From positions 552,421 to 616,420 of the forward strand of contig NZ_KE386495.1 of the NCBI RefSeq assembly GCF_000427425.1: a stretch of 64,000 nucleotides of DNA, in the 5' to 3' direction. Each line of letters begins with the position of its first letter. Positions within the stretch are counted from its first letter, which is position 1. The notes beneath the pieces were generated by a model. It was given only the letters and a program-made list of their open reading frames with translations. It ran no database searches and was not told the origin of the DNA. This document shows positions 10,927-19,269 of this stretch, piece after piece. A program made the position numbers and the translations under genes. The DNA is from Caldanaerobius polysaccharolyticus DSM 13641. GTDB lineage: Bacteria; Bacillota; Thermoanaerobacteria; Thermoanaerobacterales; Caldanaerobiaceae.

Positions 10927-12251
10927 GTCTTTACCTGCTGTAACACCTTTACCTCTTTTCCTGTGCTGGCGTCGATGTACACATAAAAGGTATCGCCAGC
11001 ATGCGTCCCCTTAAATTCGTACGTCAAAACTTCTACTTTATTCTCAAGGGGTATTACCGCAAGCCTGGAAGACTGTACCTTCAAATTTCTGCTGAGCTTT
11101 TTCATAGCTTCTTCTTCTGTTAGTTTAGGCGGCTTTAAATCCCTGTCTCTGTGGTTCATGTAATAGCCTTTGGCATCAAATCCCACCACTTCCCCGTTGT
11201 CCAGGGCAACTTTGACCTTTACCATATCAGGGTAGATTATAGCACCGCTCTGAAGAGGCACAAAGTTAAATATAGCCGTATTTTCGTACTTTTCTGAATA
11301 AGCAGACGCCATGTTTTTAAAACCTCTTTTTGTCAGAAAATCCAAGGCCTTTTTCTCCGCTTGAGGCAAGGCCAGGCTCGCCTTGCCGATAGCCCTCTGG
11401 TTGAGCATCCATATCACGTGGCCACCCTTTTTGCTGACATTTACGGCGATGCCATCCCCTGCGCTGCCCGCGGTGTGCACCACAAAGCCGTACGAGGCAA
11501 ATGTAGAGTTATTGGCTCTATACGCATCCACAGATCTCACATTTCCTGACCCTATAAAGTCCACGGCGCTGGTCCTGGCCTGGCTTTGGGTCACATCAGG
11601 GCCTGTCAAACCCTTGGGCGGCACGTTTTCCAGGTGAGCGGAAAAGGGGCCGTCGTATATCAGTTGAGGATAGCTGGCCACCTGCTTTTCTACATTAGCT
11701 ATACCTGTGTTTACTATGTCCCTGTTGTTTGTAGATGTAAAAGGCATCATAGCCCGCTTTATGTTCCCTGAAAACGCCCATCCTCGCACAGCTACATCGT
11801 TTCTAAGCTTTTGAAGCTCTGCAGTTATATCTGCAGCCCTTGCGTGAAGGTCTTTTATATTCTTTACGTCTTTTGAGTCCAGCTTTTGCCCCGAAGCCTG
11901 TTTTTTCATCAGGGTGCTGGCGTAATCCCCCACCTGTGACAAAAACTTAGATGTATTTATAGTAGAAATTGCCCCTAGGGGAAGCTGGCTCAAATTAGCC
12001 TGAGCCGCATAAGCCTGCCTCCACGTATCCGAAAGGAGATTTATATTTTGGCTGGTGGAATCAGCCACCATAAGCTTGGCCAGGTTTGACTGCACGCTTT
12101 GGACGTGATCCACCAGCTCGTAAAAGGACCTCTGGTACTGCCCTTCCAGATACCTATAGTAAAACATCTTATCTGAATACTGGTACCACGCGATAGCTGC
12201 CAGAATCAGCAATACCGCCAGCCCCGCGATTCTCCTTGTCCATCTGCTCAT
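10902..12251 (-). CDS. ypeB: Germination protein YpeB
   Basis: YpeB is needed for the stable presence of the cortex-lytic enzyme SleB in the spore. The 449-residue protein has an uncleaved N-terminal membrane segment (about 8-25), a long helical region, and C-terminal PepSY-type repeats (to the end at GKEVKVLQQVKTYKGDLTM). Length and layout match B. subtilis YpeB. It follows sleB by 12 bases, the usual sleB-ypeB pair. ATG at 12251 has GAGGAGG upstream. Confidence 0.92.
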   Translation of the reverse strand: MSRWTRRIAGLAVLLILAAIAWYQYSDKMFYYRYLEGQYQRSFYELVDHVQSVQSNLAKLMVADSTSQNINLLSDTWRQAYAAQANLSQLPLGAISTINTSKFLSQVGDYASTLMKKQASGQKLDSKDVKNIKDLHARAADITAELQKLRNDVAVRGWAFSGNIKRAMMPFTSTNNRDIVNTGIANVEKQVASYPQLIYDGPFSAHLENVPPKGLTGPDVTQSQARTSAVDFIGSGNVRSVDAYRANNSTFASYGFVVHTAGSAGDGIAVNVSKKGGHVIWMLNQRAIGKASLALPQAEKKALDFLTKRGFKNMASAYSEKYENTAIFNFVPLQSGAIIYPDMVKVKVALDNGEVVGFDAKGYYMNHRDRDLKPPKLTEEEAMKKLSRNLKVQSSRLAVIPLENKVEVLTYEFKGTHAGDTFYVYIDASTGKEVKVLQQVKTYKGDLTM

Positions 12252-12263
12252 ACATATACCTCC

Positions 12264-12764
12264 TCACTTGGCAAAAACGTGGTCGCCTATCTGGGTCATT
12301 ATAACCCTGCTCCACATCCACGGGTTGACAGGCTTACTGGGATTCCAGAAAAAAACCGCTCCACCTGTGGGATCCCAGCCTGCCATGGCGTCCTCTGCAG
12401 CCCTCAGGCTATCAGGAGATATGTCCGTCCATATCTGGCCGTTGGACACCGATTCAAAGGCTCCAGGTTGATATATCACCGCAGGTATGGACTTAGGGAA
12501 GGAAGGATTCATGACCCTGTTTAACACCACTGCTGCTACAGCTACCTTACCTATGTAAGGCTCTCCCCTGGCTTCGCCGTTTACCAACCTCGCCAGCAGC
12601 CAGACATCTCCCCTGTCAGAATAACCCCTGGACTGAGCATATCCTGTTGTCTCAATAAAATCCCGCACCCTCCAGGTCTTGTTATTTATGTAAAACATAT
12701 AACATGCCAGCGTCAGCACAAGGATCAATGCCAATGCTATCATGCGCTTTTTGCCCAATGCCAT
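12264..12764 (-). CDS. sleB: Spore cortex-lytic enzyme SleB/CwlJ type, short form
   Basis: A hydrolase_2-family lytic transglycosylase that opens spore cortex peptidoglycan during germination. A membrane segment or signal anchor spans about residues 8-26. The catalytic domain begins near 54, with the catalytic Glu probably E64 in NGEARGEP, and includes AVAAVVLNRV and the WNPSKP stretch. At 166 residues it lacks the N-terminal peptidoglycan-binding domain of B. subtilis SleB (about 305 residues). Pairing with ypeB identifies it as SleB rather than CwlJ. ATG at 12764 has AGGAGG seven bases upstream. Confidence 0.9.
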   Translation of the reverse strand: MALGKKRMIALALILVLTLACYMFYINNKTWRVRDFIETTGYAQSRGYSDRGDVWLLARLVNGEARGEPYIGKVAVAAVVLNRVMNPSFPKSIPAVIYQPGAFESVSNGQIWTDISPDSLRAAEDAMAGWDPTGGAVFFWNPSKPVNPWMWSRVIMTQIGDHVFAK

Positions 12765-12804
12765 ACATCTTCATCCTCCTTAAACTTTTATATAATTTTA
12801 TATT

Positions 12805-12834
12805 TATTCTCTTCTTTAAATAACATTTTTATGC
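12805..12834 (-). promoter_or_regulatory. Possible sigma-G promoter of sleB-ypeB
   Basis: GCATA (12830-12834), 18 bases, then GAGAATA (12805-12811) on the minus strand match the sigma-G pattern at the -35 and at five of seven -10 positions. Confidence 0.4.
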
Positions 12835-12900
12835 GATTCACAATAATATAGCTCGTGAATATGCTATTACTGAAATACTTTAATGTCAGGAGGATAGCAT

Positions 12901-13062
12901 ATGGACAGGTATATGCAACACGGATGGAAACTGGCCCATGCTTATGTGCCTTTTCAGACATATACAAAAAGCTATAGCCCTGAGCAGGCTCTAAAAAGGG
13001 GAACGATGTTCCCTGAGCTGGATATGCCTTACGTTGAAGAAAAAAAGAGGGGTGATGGCTAA
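12901..13062 (+). CDS. cotJA: Spore coat-associated protein CotJA
   Basis: A 53-residue protein with the CotJA pattern: VPFQTYTKSYSPEQAL, then GTMFPELDMPY. CotJA belongs to the small cotJ operon made in the mother cell, whose products associate with the spore coat or its inner layers. It is shorter than the B. subtilis protein (about 80 residues). ATG at 12901 has AGGAGG seven bases upstream, and its TAA overlaps the cotJB ATG. I found no convincing sigma-E promoter upstream, although GTGAATATG at 12855-12863 resembles a -35 element. Confidence 0.88.
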   Translation: MDRYMQHGWKLAHAYVPFQTYTKSYSPEQALKRGTMFPELDMPYVEEKKRGDG

Positions 13063-13304
13063 TGGATATGCTGAAAAAAATTCAGGAACTGAGCTTTATG
13101 GCCATAGAACTCACCCTCTACCTGGACACTCACCCCCACGATCAAAACGCCCTGGCTCACTACAATATAATAACGCAGCAGTTGAACGCGCTAAAACAGT
13201 CCTATGAACAAAGGCACGGTCCATTTATCGCCTACGGCTTTAGCCCCAGCGCCTACCCATGGCAGTACATCAACGAGCCCTGGCCGTGGCAGATCGAATA
13301 TTGA
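13062..13304 (+). CDS. cotJB: Spore coat protein CotJB
   Basis: An 80-residue CotJB-family protein: helical start (IQELSFMAIELTLYLDTHP), then HYNIITQQLNALKQSYEQRHGP and a C-terminal WQYINEPWPWQ. It lies between cotJA and cotJC, overlapping the cotJA stop. The role in the coat is known only by genetics in Bacillus. Confidence 0.92.
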   Translation: MDMLKKIQELSFMAIELTLYLDTHPHDQNALAHYNIITQQLNALKQSYEQRHGPFIAYGFSPSAYPWQYINEPWPWQIEY

Positions 13305-13321
13305 TATAAGGAGGGACGAAC

Positions 13322-13894
13322 ATGTGGGTGTACGAGAAAAAGCTAGAATATCCCGCTAATGTATGCAAGCCCGATGTGAAGATGGCAAAATTCCTCATAG
13401 CCCAATACGGAGGACCTGACGGAGAGCTGGCAGCTGCCCTCAGGTATTTAAATCAGAGGTATACCATGCCTACAGGGCAATCCATCGCCACTCTGACGGA
13501 TATAGGAACTGAAGAACTGGCTCACTTGGAGATAATAGCAACTCTCGTCTACAAGCTCCTAAAAGGAGTACCCGTGGAGGAGTTAAAGAGACATGGCCTG
13601 GGCGAACACTACACTGAACACGACAGGGCTTTATTTTATTCTGACACCACGGGGATGCCCTGGACGGCCACATATATACAGGCAAAAGGAGACCCTATAG
13701 CTGATCTTCACGAAGATATGGCAGCAGAAGAAAAGGCCAGGTCTACTTACGAACACCTTATAAACCTCACCGACGATCCATGCGTGAAAGATACCTTAAG
13801 GTTTTTGAGAGAAAGGGAAATAGTCCACTTCCAGCGCTTTGGAGAGACACTGGACCTGGTGCAAGAAGAATTGGAGAGAAAAAAGTTCTATTAA
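13322..13894 (+). CDS. cotJC: CotJC, manganese-catalase-like spore protein
   Basis: The 190-residue protein belongs to the di-manganese catalase (ferritin-like) family. Metal ligands are probably supplied by ELAAALRYL, GTEELAHLEII and the AAEEKARSTYEHL and EREIVHFQRF helices, in the usual Glu/ExxH arrangement. It may remove peroxide or act structurally in the coat. GGAGGG precedes the ATG. It is the last gene of the operon, followed by the terminator at 13901-13930. Confidence 0.93.
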   Translation: MWVYEKKLEYPANVCKPDVKMAKFLIAQYGGPDGELAAALRYLNQRYTMPTGQSIATLTDIGTEELAHLEIIATLVYKLLKGVPVEELKRHGLGEHYTEHDRALFYSDTTGMPWTATYIQAKGDPIADLHEDMAAEEKARSTYEHLINLTDDPCVKDTLRFLREREIVHFQRFGETLDLVQEELERKKFY

Positions 13895-13895
13895 A

Positions 13896-13932
13896 GAAAA
13901 AGAGAAGCTGCGTAAAGCAGCCTCTCTTTTTA
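13896..13932 (+). terminator. Shared terminator of cotJC and glnK
   Basis: AGAGAAGCTGC (13901-13911) and GCAGCCTCTCT (13917-13927) pair with a single A-C mismatch and a five-base loop. A-rich and T-rich flanks let it stop transcription from both converging genes. Confidence 0.85.
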
Positions 13933-14268
13933 TACCGCAGCATCTCCTCTTTCCCCTGTCCTTATCCTTATGGCTTCAGCTATTTCGTACACAAATATTT
14001 TTCCATCGCCGATATTGCCCGATCGAGCCACTTTAATAACTGCCTCTATAATTTTATCCACTTCTGAATCTTTTACAACAAGCTCTAATTTTATTTTGGG
14101 AAGAAGATTTATGTTAATTTCAACTCCACGATAGTATTCTGTTTTACCCTTTTGCAAACCACATCCCATAACCTGGGATACAGTCATACCTTTTACTCCC
14201 AAACTATTTAATGTGTCCTTGAGCTCTTCAAGCTTTTCAGCCCTGACAATACATTCAATTTTTTTCAC
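13930..14268 (-). CDS. glnK: P-II nitrogen regulator GlnK
   Basis: A 112-residue P-II protein that senses 2-oxoglutarate and ATP/ADP and blocks the ammonium channel when nitrogen is plentiful. The T-loop carries KGKTEYYRG with Tyr46, but position 51, the uridylylated Tyr of enteric P-II proteins, is Ile (RGVEIN). The C-terminal GDGKIFVYEIAEAIRIRTGE signature is intact. It is linked to amt, 57 bases upstream. A GTG at 14268 is the probable start, with GGGGTG upstream. Confidence 0.94.
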   Translation of the reverse strand: MKKIECIVRAEKLEELKDTLNSLGVKGMTVSQVMGCGLQKGKTEYYRGVEININLLPKIKLELVVKDSEVDKIIEAVIKVARSGNIGDGKIFVYEIAEAIRIRTGERGDAAV

Positions 14269-14325
14269 ACCATTTCACACCCCTTTTTAGGATCAGGTTG
14301 GTAATCATTCTAATCACTTTACGAC

Positions 14326-15651
14326 CTAAGATTTAATTACAAAGTCACCATATGCTGTTGCGCCATGTTCTACAATATCCAGTCCTTCTATCTCTTCTTC
14401 TTCGGAAACCCTCAAACCAATGGTTGCTTTGATTATACTAAAAAGTATCAAAACTGTCAATGTAGTCCATACAAATGTAGCCGCAACACCCATAAGCTGG
14501 ATTAAAAATTGTCTAATACCTCCGCCATAGAATAGCCCAGTGCCAGTTGCAAAAAAACCAACCATCAACGTACCAAACGCGCCACATACTCCATGTACTG
14601 AAATTGCACCTACCGGGTCATCTATTTTAAGTCTTTTGTCGATAAACTCAACAGCCACTACAACCAAAATACCTGACAAACCACCTATTATCGCAGCACC
14701 AAATGTATTTACCGCCGCAGCACCTGCCGTTATTCCAACCAAACCCGCCAATGATCCGTTTAATGTCATACTGACATCAGGTTTTTTATATTTCACCCAT
14801 GTAAAAATCATTGCCATAACTGCACCCATTGCCGCCGCTAGATTGGTATTGACAGCAATATCCCCAATTTTCTCATCCAAACCAGAAAGAGTACTACCTG
14901 GGTTAAATCCAAACCAGCCAAACCACAAAATAAATGTTCCCAACGCTGCTAACGTGATGCTATGGCCAGGTATTGCATTGATCTTTCCATCTTTAGTGTA
15001 TTTCCCAATTCTTGGCCCAAGCATCATAGCACCAATCAAAGCGGCCCAGCCGCCAACAGAATGGACAACTGTTGAACCTGCAAAATCAACAAAACCTAAT
15101 TTACTCAACCAGCCACCGCCCCAAGCCCAATGTCCTACCACCGGATAGATGATAAGAGAAATAACCGCACTATAAATACAATACGCAGAAAACTTTGTTC
15201 TTTCTGCCATAGCACCAGAAACAATTGTTGCAGACGTTGCCGCAAATACTGTTTGAAATATTAAAAATGATGTTAGAGGAATTTTAAGCCCTAGGTGTTT
15301 GAAAGAATCACTAAAGAAAAATCCTGATGTTCCAATAAAACCACCCACATCTTTACCAAACATTATAGCAAAGCCTATAAGCCAAAAAATAACCGAGCCA
15401 ATCGCAAAATCCATAAGATTTTTCATGACAATATTGCTTGCATTTTTTGCCCTTGTAAAACCGGCTTCAACCATTGCAAAACCAGCCTGCATGAAAAATA
15501 CCAAAAATGCTGTTATCAATACCCATACATTATCTACCGCAACTGCAATTTTATCAGGAGTAATTTGATCTGCAGCATACGCAGCATTAAATGAGAATAG
15601 AATAAAGAATAACATAATAATGAGAACAAAAGTTAACTTAGGTCTACTCAT
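14326..15651 (-). CDS. amt: Ammonium transporter
   Basis: A 441-residue Amt channel for ammonium, with a cleaved or weak signal sequence and eleven expected membrane segments. Family landmarks are seen: EAGFTRAKNASNI, the first pore His in GHWAWGG, WFGFNPGS, and the second pore His in SVHGVCGAFG. It forms an operon with glnK. Its predicted promoter lies upstream of a terminator hairpin, so expression may be controlled inside the leader. ATG at 15651 has AGGAGG upstream. Confidence 0.96.
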   Translation of the reverse strand: MSRPKLTFVLIIMLFFILFSFNAAYAADQITPDKIAVAVDNVWVLITAFLVFFMQAGFAMVEAGFTRAKNASNIVMKNLMDFAIGSVIFWLIGFAIMFGKDVGGFIGTSGFFFSDSFKHLGLKIPLTSFLIFQTVFAATSATIVSGAMAERTKFSAYCIYSAVISLIIYPVVGHWAWGGGWLSKLGFVDFAGSTVVHSVGGWAALIGAMMLGPRIGKYTKDGKINAIPGHSITLAALGTFILWFGWFGFNPGSTLSGLDEKIGDIAVNTNLAAAMGAVMAMIFTWVKYKKPDVSMTLNGSLAGLVGITAGAAAVNTFGAAIIGGLSGILVVVAVEFIDKRLKIDDPVGAISVHGVCGAFGTLMVGFFATGTGLFYGGGIRQFLIQLMGVAATFVWTTLTVLILFSIIKATIGLRVSEEEEIEGLDIVEHGATAYGDFVIKS

Positions 15652-15699
15652 TTATGAAACCTCCTTAAAATATTTAGATTTTAAAAAATGTCTAAAATT

Positions 15700-15737
15700 A
15701 AAAAAAGCAAAGACACTTTTAAAAAGCGCCTTTGCTT
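15700..15737 (-). terminator. Terminator/attenuator hairpin in the amt leader
   Basis: AAGCAAAG/CTTTGCTT continues into GCGCTTTT/AAAAGTGT with G-U pairs, about 15 pairs in all, followed on the minus strand by seven T. It lies between the predicted amt promoter (15785-15813) and the amt start, and after the decarboxylase stop (15821). A smaller hairpin (15673-15696) lies between it and the ribosome site. Confidence 0.8.
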
Positions 15738-15784
15738 TTTCCTTTATTCTATATATATCTATATATTATAAGTTCTTGTTCTTA

Positions 15785-15813
15785 ATTTTAACAATCTTTT
15801 TTAACTTTGTCAA
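15785..15813 (-). promoter_or_regulatory. Sigma-A promoter of amt-glnK
   Basis: TTGACA (15808-15813), 17 bases, TAAAAT (15785-15790) on the minus strand. It lies immediately after the stop codon of the decarboxylase gene and gives a leader of about 125 bases. Confidence 0.8.
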
Positions 15814-15820
15814 TACATAA

Positions 15821-17287
15821 TCATTCATAATAGTCTTGTCCCAGCACCTTAATGTAATTGGCATAGGGATCTTCCGTACCCTGAAGCTGGCACTTTTCGC
15901 TTTTTAAAGCCTTTATATAGTCTATGATCTCCGCGGTTATCCTCTCGCCGGGGCAAATCACCGGTATGCCAGGGGGATATGCCATTACCATCTCTCCGCT
16001 TATCTCCCCTTCCGCATCTTCCAGTTTCACCACCTTCTTTCTGCTGTAGTAAGCGTCCCTGGGCGACACTATGAGATCAGGCATAATAGGGCTTCTCGTA
16101 GCGTTTTTAATCTCATGGCCTATGTGTTCTGACGCGATGCCCCTTAAACCGTCTACCAGTTTAGCTATAGATGTTTCATCGTCTCCAAGGCTTACTATGG
16201 CCAGTATATTGTAGAGGTCCGCCATCTCCACCTGTATATCGTATTTCTTTCTCAGAAGGGATTCCACCTCAAAACCCGTAAGGCCAAGCCCCATGACGTT
16301 CACGCCCAGCTTGGTTTCGTCAAAGGCGAAGCTGCCTGGCGTACCCGTCACCTCCTTGCCAAAAGCCCTGAGCCCTGGTATCTGGTTTATCTTGTCCCTG
16401 GCTTCCCTGGCCAACCGCAACACCTCTGTGAGCATCTCATATCCTCTTGTAGCCAGCTGTTTTCTCGCTACATCCAGCGATGCCATAAGGACGTAAGAAG
16501 CACTGGTGGTCTGGGTTAGATTTAAAACCGATTTGACATACCCGGGATCCAGTCTATCCCCTTTAAGCAAGAGCAAAGAGCTCTGGGTCATGGAACCCCC
16601 TGTCTTATGCATACTCACAGCGCTCATATCCGCACCAGCTCTCATGGCGCTTACGGGGAATTCCGGATGAAACCCCATGTGAGCGCCATGGGCCTCATCC
16701 ACCAGGACCATCATATCGTTTTGATGGGCAATTTTTATAATTGATTCCAGATCCGACGCCACCCCATAATAAGTAGGATTTATGACAAAAACAGCCTTAG
16801 CGTAAGGATGTGCCTCAATAGCAGCTTTCACACTGGACACACTCATACCCATGGCTATGCCCAACTCTCTGTTTATCTCAGGTTGCACGTATACGGGTAT
16901 AGCGCCGCTTAAAATGATACCGCCGATGGTAGACTTGTGGGCATTTCTGGGTATTATTATTTCATCGCCGGGCTCACAGGCGGCCATAATCATGGCTTGT
17001 ACGCCACTGCTGGTCCCATTTACTAAGAAATAAGCGTAATCAGCGTCAAAAGCATCGGCAGCCAGCTCCTGGGTTTCTTTTATGACTCCCACCGGATTGC
17101 ACACATTATCCAGGTCTTCCATGCCGTTGACATCTATCCACATCAGGTTTTCTCCTACGTAATCTGTAAACTCTTTAAGTCCTTTGCCGTGTTTATGTCC
17201 CGGCACGTGAAAGGCTACCGTCTGTCTTTCCCGATACCTCTTGAGGGCATCAAATAACGGCGTCTTATTTTGATCAAGTCTGTACAT
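15821..17287 (-). CDS. Orn/Lys/Arg decarboxylase family, PLP-dependent
   Basis: A 488-residue fold-type I PLP enzyme that removes the carboxyl group of arginine, lysine or ornithine to make polyamine precursors. PLP Lys is K228 in SMHKTGGSM; VDEAHGAHMG (196-205) supplies the Asp that contacts the pyridine ring. The C-terminal domain ends the usual short form, like the B. subtilis SpeA/YaaO group (about 480 residues) and unlike the long enteric forms. Which amino acid is used cannot be decided here. It is transcribed alone from 17320-17348. Confidence 0.9.
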   Translation of the reverse strand: MYRLDQNKTPLFDALKRYRERQTVAFHVPGHKHGKGLKEFTDYVGENLMWIDVNGMEDLDNVCNPVGVIKETQELAADAFDADYAYFLVNGTSSGVQAMIMAACEPGDEIIIPRNAHKSTIGGIILSGAIPVYVQPEINRELGIAMGMSVSSVKAAIEAHPYAKAVFVINPTYYGVASDLESIIKIAHQNDMMVLVDEAHGAHMGFHPEFPVSAMRAGADMSAVSMHKTGGSMTQSSLLLLKGDRLDPGYVKSVLNLTQTTSASYVLMASLDVARKQLATRGYEMLTEVLRLAREARDKINQIPGLRAFGKEVTGTPGSFAFDETKLGVNVMGLGLTGFEVESLLRKKYDIQVEMADLYNILAIVSLGDDETSIAKLVDGLRGIASEHIGHEIKNATRSPIMPDLIVSPRDAYYSRKKVVKLEDAEGEISGEMVMAYPPGIPVICPGERITAEIIDYIKALKSEKCQLQGTEDPYANYIKVLGQDYYE

Positions 17288-17319
17288 GTATCCGCCCCTT
17301 TCCTTTAAATAACGTATTA

Positions 17320-17348
17320 ATTACAGCACAACTTTTGTGTAATTGCAA
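17320..17348 (-). promoter_or_regulatory. Promoter with operator-like palindrome, decarboxylase gene
   Basis: TTGCAA (17343-17348), 17 bases, TGTAAT (17320-17325). The spacer is a nested inverted repeat: ATTAC (17320) with GTAAT (17339), and CACAA (17327) with TTGTG (17335) around CTT. A repressor bound there would cover the -10. Confidence 0.6.
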
Positions 17349-17391
17349 TACTTTTTTTTATTTATTTTAGGGCTAAAAAGTGTATAAAAAT

Positions 17392-17418
17392 AAATAAGAC
17401 AGGCATTCAGCCCGTCTT
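17392..17418 (-). terminator. Terminator of spoIIR
   Basis: AAGACGGGC/GCCTGTCTT with a five-base loop and one mismatch overlaps the spoIIR stop codon and is followed on the minus strand by TATTTATTTTT. Confidence 0.75.
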
Positions 17419-18064
17419 ACTTTAATGCAAATCTAATAGAATTGGCAAAGGCGTTAATAGTCTGTTCTATGACCTCGTAAATTTTAAACCTGAAAACCAC
17501 CTGGTGGTTTTTTTCTTCATCTATCATATTCAGTTGTTCCTTGGTGAGCACCTTATTTAAATTTTCCTCCGCCTGAGCACTGGTCAACCCATGGGTAATA
17601 TCCGTAAAGCACAGAGGTGGAAACATGACACACCACCAGTTTTTCCCCTTGCCATTGCCTAAAACTACCCTTAGCGCCTGGTAATTGCCTGGCGGAAGAA
17701 CTATCGGGCCGTAGCTCTTGATGGGAAAATCAAACCTGCCAAATTGAACCTTTGCCCTGTAATTCATGCCGTTGTCTTTAAGTACTTTATTAGCTATGCG
17801 CTCTATGTAACCTAAATTGCTCTCTATAGTCTTCTTCGCCTTATCCAGGCTGTAATTTCCTTCGAACTTTGGATCCATAGCCTTTATGATGGCATCCCTT
17901 ACCTTGAGCTTTACAGCTTGGTCAACGGCTGAGTCGCTGTTTGCTATTACGTGAAGCCTTATTAGCCTGTTAGCTATATCCGCCTTTTCTGCCCTATAGG
18001 AGCTGTACTGAAAACCTATCGTTACTATTATCGTTAACATCAATACCAGCGCCAGCTTTTTCAT
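17417..18064 (-). CDS. spoIIR: Stage II sporulation protein R
   Basis: SpoIIR is made in the forespore and secreted into the intermembrane space, where it triggers SpoIIGA to process pro-sigma-E. After a signal peptide (MKKLALVLMLTIIV) the signature RLIRLHVIANSDS appears, then KLKVRDAI. I chose ATG at 18064, four bases after a G-rich ribosome site; a TTG 14 codons earlier adds residues not typical of the family. The product is 215 residues. It lies 59 bases after the germination receptor genes, an unusual neighbour but same strand, and ends in a terminator. Confidence 0.92.
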   Translation of the reverse strand: MKKLALVLMLTIIVTIGFQYSSYRAEKADIANRLIRLHVIANSDSAVDQAVKLKVRDAIIKAMDPKFEGNYSLDKAKKTIESNLGYIERIANKVLKDNGMNYRAKVQFGRFDFPIKSYGPIVLPPGNYQALRVVLGNGKGKNWWCVMFPPLCFTDITHGLTSAQAEENLNKVLTKEQLNMIDEEKNHQVVFRFKIYEVIEQTINAFANSIRFALK

Positions 18065-18123
18065 CTTAATCCCCCCGGTTACTATCGCTAAAATAATTAT
18101 TGACAACCATCCCGATTTTTATA

Positions 18124-19269
18124 CTACCTCACCAATCCGTTTCTCCTGAGGAATACCTTGGGGTGTATCACCACGTTTACCTCCGGGAAATAGCCATCAT
18201 CCCAGTTGTCTTTGACCTTTTCCCATATAGAAGGGTAATATTTGCTCAGGAGGTCACCGGCGCCTATGACATCAACCCTGTAATTTTTCAGCTTGGCTAC
18301 AGTGTGATTTACGTTCTCCTTTATTTTTTGCTCTGCAAGAGTCTGGACATCCCTCACAAACTGCTCTGTCATCACCTCATCCATTCTATCCAGTATATCG
18401 CCGCTTACGTCACCCTCAAACACGCTGTTGAGTATAAGGTATATTTTGCCGTTTTGAACCGCCAATCTCCTGGATGTCCTGGCGCTATATATCTGTATAG
18501 ATACATTGACCCCTTTTCTTTTTACCACCACGCTTCCACCTTGCATCTGATTTTGCATTATTTCTACAGCGCCGTTCTCGAGGCCATTGAGCTCACCTAC
18601 AATCCTGAATTTTTTTATAACAGCCGCACCCGCTATCTCCACGTCTTTTTTGGAATAAGACATCAAGGGGATAAGGCCATCGCCACCGGTGTTGTGAAAC
18701 CCTATGATTATTTTCCCTATATCCCCTGTCCTGATGTTAGAGGTGATATTCTTATTGGAAAATACCCCGTCGATAAAAACCCCCAGTACGGGCTCATATT
18801 GAGGCGTTATCTCCATGACATCTTTTACGTCCCCTTTTACGCAAACCACGTTTACTTTTCTACTAAACTCGTGGTACCTCTCCAGCTCGTCCAAAACCTG
18901 CCTGAAGAGCATAGGGTCTTTAAGGATATTTTCTCCAAATATCACCACTTTGGTATGGCCAAAGTACAGCCTGTCATTTAACCTGGTTTCCACAGATCGA
19001 GCTATGTCAAAAATGCTATCTCCTCTGCCGCTAATTGTAAATTTGGGAGTGCCTTTGCCCCCGCCTCCCATCGGCGTGCTTATATAGGACTTTAAGTTAG
19101 GGAACGAAAAGAACACCTCTATATTTTTACCGCTCCCCTCTACCTTGTCAACGCCCATGGTAAGCACAAACGCCCTTTTATCTATCTCTACCTTATCCCA
19201 ACAACCCGTAGCAGCAAACGCCACCGCAAAAATAAGCAGTGCGCAAAGCACCTTATGCCTCTTTTGCAT
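18124..19269 (-). CDS. Germination receptor subunit C (Ger(x)C lipoprotein)
   Basis: A 381-residue spore germination lipoprotein. The lipobox ends at C23 (AATGCWDKVEIDKRAF), and the WDxxEI motif right after it is typical of GerAC-type proteins. It works with the A and B subunits in the spore inner membrane to detect nutrients. It overlaps the permease gene by 17 bases, so translation is coupled. Confidence 0.92.
   Translation of the reverse strand: MQKRHKVLCALLIFAVAFAATGCWDKVEIDKRAFVLTMGVDKVEGSGKNIEVFFSFPNLKSYISTPMGGGGKGTPKFTISGRGDSIFDIARSVETRLNDRLYFGHTKVVIFGENILKDPMLFRQVLDELERYHEFSRKVNVVCVKGDVKDVMEITPQYEPVLGVFIDGVFSNKNITSNIRTGDIGKIIIGFHNTGGDGLIPLMSYSKKDVEIAGAAVIKKFRIVGELNGLENGAVEIMQNQMQGGSVVVKRKGVNVSIQIYSARTSRRLAVQNGKIYLILNSVFEGDVSGDILDRMDEVMTEQFVRDVQTLAEQKIKENVNHTVAKLKNYRVDVIGAGDLLSKYYPSIWEKVKDNWDDGYFPEVNVVIHPKVFLRRNGLVR

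Noticed and set aside
12836..12860. ATTCAC...GTGAAT inverted repeat between sleB and cotJA
   Set aside because: Could be an operator, but the halves may simply be -35-like elements of two divergent sporulation promoters; too weak to list.
18100..18981. Plus-strand frame of 293 codons opposite the ger C-subunit gene
   Set aside because: Shadow of the Ger(x)C gene; composition follows the codon pattern of the other strand.
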